The position numbers were made by a program, and so were the translations under genes. From positions 1 to 7,681 of the forward strand of contig JAQTVL010000207.1 in NCBI GenBank assembly GCA_028706835.1: DNA of 7,681 nt, in the 5' to 3' direction. The notes under the pieces are model-generated. The model was not told the origin of the DNA. It saw nothing but the letters and a program-made list of their open reading frames with translations, and ran no database searches. Positions within the stretch are counted from its first letter, which is position 1. Every line of letters starts with the position of its first letter. This document shows, piece after piece, positions 1 to 7,681 of this stretch. Origin of the DNA: Phycisphaerae bacterium. GTDB lineage: Bacteria > Planctomycetota > Phycisphaerae > JAJVII01.

Positions 1-3742
<3,742 letters not shown>

Positions 3743-3751
3743 TGGTCGGTT

Positions 3752-3758
3752 CTCCTCC
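3752..3758 (-). promoter_or_regulatory. Ribosome binding site of the hybrid kinase
   Basis: GGAGGAG lies 9 bases before the GTG at 3742 on the minus strand. It decides this start: the frame stays open further upstream into the end of the preceding gene, but no better start codon with a comparable site was seen there. Confidence 0.75.
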
Positions 3759-3783
3759 GAAAGCCGCCTGTGGACGTCCTCCG

Positions 3784-5379
3784 TTACCGCGAGCCCGTTT
3801 TCTCCGCCAGTTCACGGCAGCGCCGCTCGGTGGCCTGCAACGCTTCTCTCGCCTTGCTCTCGCGTGCCGTGATATCGCGATTGACCGCCAGGACCGACTG
3901 CACGAAACCTTCCTCCGCCAGCTCCGGCACCAGAATGCACTCCTGCAAGCGCGGCCCGCGCGGCGACGGCAGTTCGATCTCCACCGTCGCCTCCTCGCCC
4001 GTGTCGAAGACGCGCTTCAGCGTCTCCTCCCACCGGGCCACCATCTCCGCCGGCATGCCGATCTCGCGATAGGTCCTGCCTGCAAACGCGGCCCGGCGAT
4101 GGCCGGTCACGGTCTCGATCATGGGGTTGACGTACAGCAGCCGCAGGTCGTTGCCGAACCGGGCGATGATGTCAGGAGAATGCTCCGCCAACGCCCTGAA
4201 GTCCTGTTCCCACATGTGCAATTCGCGCAGGGTGTGCCGATGGCTCTCCAGCTCGTCTTCAAGGTCCGTGTTGCTCCGAATCAGCCGGTCCGTCAGCCTC
4301 CGAATTCTCATGCTGTAAACCGTGATCCCCAGGACGTAGCCGATCAGCAGACCGGTGAAGGTCAGACCGATCACAAGCCCGGCCCAGGGAAACCAGCTCT
4401 GCCGCGCCTGGGTGAATTCCGGCGAGGCAACGCAGACCACCGTCCAGACGCGACCGGCCAGTTCCTGCCTGACAGCACGCCGCAAGTGGTCGTCGCCGGA
4501 CAGGGCAGCCGCCAGATCGCCGCCGGCGGACGGATACGACGAGACCAGCCCGTCGGCCCGCGGCTCCGTGCCGTCGAAGATGTAGAGGCTGACGCCCTGG
4601 AGTTTCAACCGGTCCAGGGTCTCGCCCGCAATTCGGTCCAGGCGAATGACCACCTGCACGAAGCCCTCGAGCCTCGTGCGGCGATCCTCGGCCGTGACCG
4701 CCGGAGCGGTTCCGCTGTAGACGGGGTGGAAGACCGCCCACGCGGGCGATTGGCCGATCTCGGGCAGCGACGCCATCCGGGCAATTCCGGTCGCCCGTCC
4801 GGTGTCGCAGGCCAGATTCATGGCCTCGGCCCGCACCGGGTCCATCGCCAGGTCCAGCCCGAGGACCGGCGCGTTCCCGGACGCCGAGACAACGACGGCC
4901 ACCGGGAAGTATTCGTCCCGGACGCCCGCTCGAACGACCAGGCCCGACGGGCTCGCCTCGCGAATCTCGGCGCCTGGCAGGCCGGCGTGCTGACCCGCGG
5001 TCTCCCAGCCGGGCCGGTCGCCGCGACGGACGCGCGGAATCCACTCCAGGGCAGCCACCCCGGGATACTGCCGCAGAAGCGGCGTGGCCAGGGCCTGGAA
5101 CTTTTCCGTATCGATCCCGCCCGCGATTCCGGGGAACGCGCGGAACGCCTCCGCGGACCCGAGGTGGGATTCCAGATTCCACCGCAGCGCCGCCTGGCAA
5201 TCGGCCGCCACCCGGTCAAACTCCTTGCCGATCTGCCCTTTGTGGCGGGTGTCGAGTGCGAAGAATATCGCCAGCGACAGGACCGTCCCCAGCCCCAAAA
5301 TCACCGCCGCGAACGTGTAGTGCCACGGCAGCAATGACTTGTCCGTGCGTTGGGTGCATCCCTGTTGTCCAGAGGCCAT
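3784..5379 (-). CDS. Membrane CHASE-PAS sensor protein without an output domain
   Basis: Probable inner-membrane receptor of 531 residues. Visible order: short cytoplasmic N-terminus, TM1 (about 19-41), extracytoplasmic CHASE domain (about 45-300, with family-like stretches LEWIPRV at 111-117 and LGLDLAMDPVR at 173-183), TM2 (about 332-354), a helical linker (355-390), one PAS domain (391-507, ending in the usual NRDITARE), then a charged helix up to the TAA stop. CHASE domains bind small extracellular ligands. No HisKA, HATPase, GGDEF, EAL or HD domain follows, although the C-terminal helix is the type that normally leads into one, so the protein must signal through a partner or be a shortened receptor. 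The next gene, a hybrid kinase, begins 41 bases later in another frame with its own membrane segment, so this is not simply one gene broken by a frameshift. ATG 5379 is preferred (AGGAG 8 bases upstream). A GTG at 5406, with AAGGA 7 bases upstream, would add nine residues and cannot be excluded. Confidence 0.9.
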   Translation of the reverse strand: MASGQQGCTQRTDKSLLPWHYTFAAVILGLGTVLSLAIFFALDTRHKGQIGKEFDRVAADCQAALRWNLESHLGSAEAFRAFPGIAGGIDTEKFQALATPLLRQYPGVAALEWIPRVRRGDRPGWETAGQHAGLPGAEIREASPSGLVVRAGVRDEYFPVAVVVSASGNAPVLGLDLAMDPVRAEAMNLACDTGRATGIARMASLPEIGQSPAWAVFHPVYSGTAPAVTAEDRRTRLEGFVQVVIRLDRIAGETLDRLKLQGVSLYIFDGTEPRADGLVSSYPSAGGDLAAALSGDDHLRRAVRQELAGRVWTVVCVASPEFTQARQSWFPWAGLVIGLTFTGLLIGYVLGITVYSMRIRRLTDRLIRSNTDLEDELESHRHTLRELHMWEQDFRALAEHSPDIIARFGNDLRLLYVNPMIETVTGHRRAAFAGRTYREIGMPAEMVARWEETLKRVFDTGEEATVEIELPSPRGPRLQECILVPELAEEGFVQSVLAVNRDITARESKAREALQATERRCRELAEKTGSR

Positions 5380-5387
5380 GGTTCGTT

Positions 5388-5392
5388 CTCCT
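5388..5392 (-). promoter_or_regulatory. Ribosome binding site favouring ATG 5379 of the CHASE-PAS gene
   Basis: AGGAG sits 8 bases before the ATG at 5379. A second candidate, AAGGA at 5414-5418, sits 7 bases before the in-frame GTG at 5406. The ATG is chosen for the better start codon and because its leader (CAGGAGAACGAACC) closely resembles the leader of the downstream kinase gene (GGAGGAGAACCGACCA). Confidence 0.55.
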
Positions 5393-5457
5393 GCTGTGTC
5401 GGTCACTGAAAATTCCTTGTCGCACTAGTGCTTTGTCAACCGTCATTTGATGGGTGC

Positions 5458-5504
5458 CATGGCTGGAACGCCGTCCGGCTGTTTTGGACGGCGGGCCAGC
5501 CATG
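5458..5504. repeat. Hairpin 1 inside the MITE-like element
   Basis: CATGGCTGG (5458-5466) is the exact reverse complement of 5496-5504, and GCCGTCC (5470-5476) of 5486-5492. Together they give 9 pairs, a 3 by 3 internal loop, 7 more pairs and a 9-base loop. No T-run follows on either strand, so it does not look like a standard intrinsic terminator. Confidence 0.8.
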
Positions 5505-5525
5505 CCCACGCGGGCCAGACATGCC
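5491..5525. repeat. Short direct repeat inside the MITE-like element
   Basis: The 16 bases at 5491-5506 recur at 5510-5525 with one mismatch (GCGGGCCAGCCATGCC against GCGGGCCAGACATGCC). The two copies are separated by three bases and link the two hairpins. Confidence 0.75.
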
Positions 5526-5552
5526 TGCGACAAGACAGCCGTCGCAGGCATG
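5520..5552. repeat. Hairpin 2 inside the MITE-like element
   Basis: CATGCCTGCGAC (5520-5531) is the perfect reverse complement of 5541-5552, with a 9-base loop. It is a stable GC-rich stem with no adjacent T-run. Confidence 0.85.
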
Positions 5553-5683
5553 GCGCCCAATCCGTCAACTCATGGCTGACGGAGCACTAGGCGGCGCGGG
5601 CTTACGGACTCGGCATGATGAACCCGCCGGCCCGCGGAACAGGCTGCTCGCCGGAGGCCGCGAACTCGCTCAGCCGGGCATCC

Positions 5684-6844
5684 TCACGTCGCATCCCGAA
5701 ACTCCCTGAACCCGAGGCCGACCGACGGCTGCCCTGGCCCGGGGTGGCGTACGACTCCGGCCAGTTCCACCTTGCCGCCGAACAGGCCCCGGGCGATGTC
5801 GTCACGCACCGGCTGGCTGCTCGACAGGATCAGCCTGTCGGAATTCGCGCGACACCATGCGACGGCAGCCAGGGCGATCTTCGGGTCGAACTGGGTCCCG
5901 GCGTTTCGATTCAATTCGCCAAGCATCTTGTCGACCGAGTAACCGCCTTTGTAGACGCGGGCCATCAGCATGGCGTCGATGCAGTCGGCCACGCAGATGA
6001 TTCGGGATGCGAACGGGGTCTCCTCGCCCGTCAGGCAGTCCGGGTAGCCGTCGCCGTCCCATCGTTCGTGGTGATGCTTGACCAACAGGGCCTCGTTCTT
6101 CAGGAAGGAGATGGCGCCGAGAATCTGGGCGCCAATCGCGGGATGTCGCCGGACGTACTCGAATTCCTCGACGGTCAACTTGCCGGGCTTGGCAAGGATG
6201 TGATCGGGGACGGCGATCTTCCCGATATCGTGCAGCAGCGCGGCGACGCGGATGTGCTCGACCATCGCCCGCGGCACGGAGAGCGACTCCGCCAGGTTGA
6301 CCGCATAGTGGGCCACCTGCTCGCTGTGCCGGCGGGTATGCGGATCCTTCGCCTCCACGGCGAGCACCAGGGCGCGAACGCAGTTCAGCAGGGCGTCCTT
6401 CGCCTGCGACGCCAACTCCATCGCCTCGGCGGCCCGGCCCGGCAGGGCGGAATCGTCCGGCTCGCCGTTGATCGCCCTGGCCACCACGTCGGCCAGTTGC
6501 TCGGCGTCGAAAGGCTTCTCGATATAGTCGTACGCGCCGAGCTGCAGGGCCTGCGAAATGTAGTCCCGCTCGGAGTTCCCCGTGATCAGAATGACCTTGC
6601 AGTCGGGGATCCGTTTCCGGGCGTACATGAGCAATTCCATGCCTCCGCCGCCCGGCATCCGAATGTCGGTGATCAGGACGTCGAACGACTGGCTTTCGAG
6701 GAGCGCCTTGGCGCCGGACGGGCCGGTGGCAACCCAACAGGCCAGCCCCCGCCTCGTCAGCGTCTCCCGGACCAGGGCGCCGATGCCAGGCTCGTCATCC
6801 ACGATCAGAACTGCTTTGCGTCGCAACTCCATGGGACTCCTCAT
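5684..6844 (-). CDS. Response regulator with HD-GYP domain, probable c-di-GMP phosphodiesterase
   Basis: Predicted soluble response regulator of 386 residues that should hydrolyse cyclic di-GMP under phosphorylation control. The receiver covers about 10-125: D16/D17 acidic pair, phosphoacceptor D60 (LITDIRMP), T88 and K110 (IEKPF). A helical linker (about 135-160) leads to the HD-GYP domain (about 155-330): H173, HD pair H205/D206 with GKI, H234, HHE at 258-260, WDGDGYP at 262-268 and D287 in VADCIDAM. These metal-binding and signature residues are all present, so it is probably active. Departures from the usual consensus are Cys at 270, where Gly normally follows GYPx, and MARVYKGGYS (294-303) in place of the common SDRPYR stretch. 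About 55 residues after the domain (332-386) are not recognised. ATG 6844 is chosen for GGGGAGG 6 bases upstream; in-frame ATGs at 6871 and 6832 are alternatives. No kinase is fused, so phosphate must come from a partner, plausibly the hybrid kinase downstream. Confidence 0.93.
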   Translation of the reverse strand: MRSPMELRRKAVLIVDDEPGIGALVRETLTRRGLACWVATGPSGAKALLESQSFDVLITDIRMPGGGGMELLMYARKRIPDCKVILITGNSERDYISQALQLGAYDYIEKPFDAEQLADVVARAINGEPDDSALPGRAAEAMELASQAKDALLNCVRALVLAVEAKDPHTRRHSEQVAHYAVNLAESLSVPRAMVEHIRVAALLHDIGKIAVPDHILAKPGKLTVEEFEYVRRHPAIGAQILGAISFLKNEALLVKHHHERWDGDGYPDCLTGEETPFASRIICVADCIDAMLMARVYKGGYSVDKMLGELNRNAGTQFDPKIALAAVAWCRANSDRLILSSSQPVRDDIARGLFGGKVELAGVVRHPGPGQPSVGLGFREFRDAT

Positions 6845-6850
6845 GGGGTT

Positions 6851-6857
6851 CCTCCCC
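6851..6857 (-). promoter_or_regulatory. Ribosome binding site of the HD-GYP gene
   Basis: GGGGAGG lies 6 bases before ATG 6844 and is the best site among the three possible starts. The following AACCCC could pair with the GGGG part (4 pairs, 5-base loop), which would partly hide the site; whether this matters cannot be judged from sequence. Confidence 0.65.
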
Positions 6858-6934
6858 TGTTGTACCGTCATGATTCACTCGCCACCACGTCCGTCCATCC
6901 ACATCAGACGGCATCGGCAGGAGCCGGGGCCGGC

Positions 6935-6970
6935 TTTTGCAAAATATGGAAATCATGCAAAACCGCTAAA
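6935..6970 (-). promoter_or_regulatory. AT-rich patch with palindrome; weak promoter or operator candidate
   Basis: TTTTGCAAAA (6935-6944) is a perfect 10-base palindrome, and GCAAAA recurs at 6957-6962, 18 bases after the copy at 6939. Such spacing on one helix face would suit a dimeric regulator. On the minus strand TTTAGC (6965-6970) and TATTTT (6941-6946), 18 bases apart, make a poor sigma-70-like pair about 100 bases before the HD-GYP start. The match is weak and the call rests mainly on base composition and position. Confidence 0.25.
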
Positions 6971-6983
6971 CACTCTAAAGTGT

Positions 6984-7008
6984 GCAGTTCGGATGGCCGA
7001 TCCGCTGC
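6984..7008. repeat. Hairpin in the divergent region
   Basis: GCAG (6984-6987) pairs with CTGC (7005-7008), and CGGAT (6990-6994) with ATCCG (7000-7004), leaving a 2-base bulge and a 5-base loop. The 9 pairs are moderately stable and there is no T-run. Confidence 0.55.
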
Positions 7009-7082
7009 CATGAGGCCTGTTGGAAGAGACCTTCGCCGATGGCCCGCGAGGCGTCGGGGAGCGTCCGGGACGACCGGGCGAA

Positions 7083-7097
7083 ATCGGACGTTCCGAT
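7083..7097. repeat. Short perfect inverted repeat in the divergent region
   Basis: ATCGGA (7083-7088) and TCCGAT (7092-7097) form a 6-base palindrome around CGT. It could be an operator half-site pair or a small hairpin, and could also be chance. Confidence 0.4.
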
Positions 7098-7125
7098 GGG
7101 CTGGATCGCATTCGACGGAAAACTC

Positions 7126-7176
7126 TCCGGCGCCTGACAGTGGGTGAAAGCCTCCGTCACCGCACGAGGCGCCGGA
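7126..7176. repeat. Long stem-loop upstream of the HTH-receiver gene
   Basis: TCCGGCGCCT (7126-7135) is the perfect reverse complement of 7167-7176 (10 pairs). Above a small asymmetric loop, 7140-7147 pairs with 7157-7165 with one bulged G (8 more pairs), closing on a 9-base loop. About 18 pairs in 51 bases is well above what neighbouring DNA shows. On the minus strand GAGTTTTCC follows, too short a T-run for a confident terminator. On the plus strand it would lie in the 5' leader of the gene starting at 7353. Confidence 0.7.
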
Positions 7177-7334
7177 ATTCAAACTGTGACGGTCGGCCTT
7201 GTACGCAGCCGCGAAGACGCCACGTGCAGAATGAGCAGAACGCCCAAATCGTTGGAATCAGTGAAAACGCGCGACCGGCTTTGCCGATAGAACGGCAGAA
7301 GCGTCGCTGCCTGACCGAACACTGAGATCCAAAT

Positions 7335-7343
7335 GAAGGCGAG
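7335..7343 (+). promoter_or_regulatory. Ribosome binding site of the HTH-receiver gene
   Basis: GAAGGCGAG precedes ATG 7353, with AGG about 13 bases from it and GGCGAG ending 9 bases from it, so it is only moderate. The start is still firm because a TGA in the same frame at 7323-7325 leaves ATG 7353 as the only good start. Confidence 0.45.
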
Positions 7344-7352
7344 CACACCATC

Positions 7353-7681
7353 ATGATTCAGACGTTTTCCGCAACCGAGGTCGCCAGCCTGATCGGAGTG
7401 GCTGTCGGGTCCGTGCTGAACTGGGTCCGGCAGGGCGAGCTCAAGGCCGGCCAGACGCCCGGCGGCCACAAGCGGATTCGCGTCGACGACCTCGTGGAGT
7501 TTCTGCGGCGCCAGGGCCTTCCCGTTCCCCGCGCGCTGGAGCCGAACCCGCCGAGGGCCCTCGTCGTCGACGACGAGCCGGGGGTCGCGAAATGGGTGGC
7601 CACGGTGCTCGGCAGGGCCCACCCGAACTGGCAGATATTGCAGGCCAATGACGGCTTCTCCGCCGGCGAGATCATCGCGAC
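7353..7681 (+). CDS. Excisionase/MerR-type HTH protein with receiver domain (3' end outside window)
   Basis: Likely DNA-binding response regulator; 109 codons are visible before the right edge. Residues 4-55 form a winged-helix HTH of the excisionase/MerR/BldC type: FSATEVASLIGVAVGSVLNW is the helix-turn-helix, and GQTPGGHKRIRVDDLVEFL carries the wing and the helix typical of the family. A Pro-rich linker (56-67) leads into a receiver starting ALVVDDEPGVAKWV, with acidic pair D73/D74. The phosphoacceptor Asp and the rest are outside the window. The HTH comes before the receiver, the reverse of most response regulators. It is transcribed away from the HD-GYP gene, and the shared upstream region suggests it may control itself and its neighbours (inference). 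A receiver is certain in type; whether another domain follows cannot be seen. Confidence 0.88.
   Translation, partial: MIQTFSATEVASLIGVAVGSVLNWVRQGELKAGQTPGGHKRIRVDDLVEFLRRQGLPVPRALEPNPPRALVVDDEPGVAKWVATVLGRAHPNWQILQANDGFSAGEIIA

Larger units (their letters stand above)
5426..5589. mobile_element. MITE-like palindromic element flanked by TA
   Basis: A 160-base segment (5428-5587) lies between two TA dinucleotides (5426-5427 and 5588-5589). Its ends are inverted repeats: starting from CTAGTGCT on each side (5425-5432 and, reversed, 5590-5583), 20 of the first 26 positions match, and similarity resumes at GTGCCATG/GCGCCATG further in. Inside are two strong hairpins and a direct repeat. There is no room for a transposase and no plausible gene. 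TA target duplication is typical of IS630/Tc1/mariner elements, so the simplest reading is a non-autonomous element mobilised by such a transposase. Alternatives are a REP-like repeat or a structured RNA element. It lies between the HD-GYP and CHASE-PAS genes and ends about 20 bases before the possible GTG start at 5406. Only one copy is present in this window. Confidence 0.6.
6845..7352. other. 508-base divergent intergenic region with several hairpins, no convincing gene
   Basis: This separates the minus-strand HD-GYP gene from the plus-strand HTH-receiver gene, so promoters for both should lie here. The short open frames inside (for example 7020-7325 plus and 6904-7182 minus) give Arg-rich, low-complexity products with no recognisable domain and no good ribosome site, so they are not called. 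What is visible is an AT-rich patch around 6934-6985 in otherwise GC-rich DNA, then hairpins at 6984-7008, 7083-7097 and 7126-7176. No tRNA, known riboswitch core or clear intrinsic terminator was recognised. The hairpins may belong to a long leader of the plus-strand gene. Confidence 0.6.

Noticed and set aside
3743..3783. Frameshift joining the CHASE-PAS protein and the kinase into one gene
   Set aside because: The downstream gene has its own strong ribosome site, start and N-terminal membrane segment, so two separate proteins are more likely.
5425..5590. CRISPR-like repeat or intrinsic terminator
   Set aside because: There is only one pair of short direct repeats with a 3-base spacing, and the hairpins have no following T-run; the TA-flanked inverted-repeat reading fits better.
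6994..7008. Sigma-54-like GG-N10-GC pattern (TGGC...CTGC)
   Set aside because: The spacing fits but several consensus bases do not, and it sits within a hairpin 345 bases before the start; chance is likely.
5615..7147. 510-codon plus-strand open frame
   Set aside because: It is antisense to the HD-GYP gene, whose receiver and HD-GYP motifs are unmistakable.
7020..7325. 101-codon plus-strand open frame upstream of the HTH-receiver gene
   Set aside because: The product is very Arg-rich with no domain and no good ribosome site, and it spans the hairpins at 7083 and 7126; a noncoding leader is more likely.
6845..7352. c-di-GMP riboswitch in the divergent region
   Set aside because: It would suit the neighbouring HD-GYP gene, but the conserved core sequences were not found on either strand.
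7333..7356. Seven-codon leader frame whose TGA overlaps the ATG at 7353
   Set aside because: The ATGA overlap is suggestive of translational coupling, but so short a frame with no good ribosome site of its own occurs easily by chance.

Overview
The window is GC-rich bacterial DNA that is almost entirely signal-transduction genes. The style suggests a Planctomycetota bacterium, possibly of the Phycisphaerae type. The grounds are many-PAS hybrid kinases, a Cys-rich insert in the kinase dimerisation domain, and an excisionase-type HTH fused to a receiver. This assignment rests on remembered family features, not on a search, and other GC-rich environmental phyla are not excluded.

Layout. On the minus strand, transcribed from right to left: (i) 6844-5684, a receiver plus HD-GYP response regulator (probable c-di-GMP phosphodiesterase); (ii) 5683-5380, a gap holding a compact hairpin-rich element flanked by TA (5426-5589) that looks like a miniature inverted-repeat transposable element; (iii) 5379-3784, a membrane CHASE-PAS sensor with no catalytic output domain; (iv) 3742-1, after only 41 bases, a long hybrid histidine kinase (four membrane segments, four PAS domains, kinase core, receiver) that runs off the left edge. 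The kinase reading frame is open without interruption over 1247 codons. On the plus strand, a divergent gene starts at 7353 (excisionase/MerR-like HTH followed by a receiver) and runs off the right edge. The 508-base divergent gap (6845-7352) has no convincing gene. It holds an AT-rich patch with a TTTTGCAAAA palindrome and several hairpins, one with about 18 base pairs.

How the genes may work together (inference): the CHASE-PAS protein and the hybrid kinase look like one transcriptional unit and may form a joint membrane receptor. The kinase could pass phosphate through its own receiver to the receivers of the HD-GYP protein and the HTH protein, giving one c-di-GMP output and one transcriptional output. 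Two separate cysteine clusters in the kinase, one in a PAS domain and one inside the dimerisation hairpin, suggest a redox or metal input. They are the most interesting feature of the window together with the TA-flanked element.
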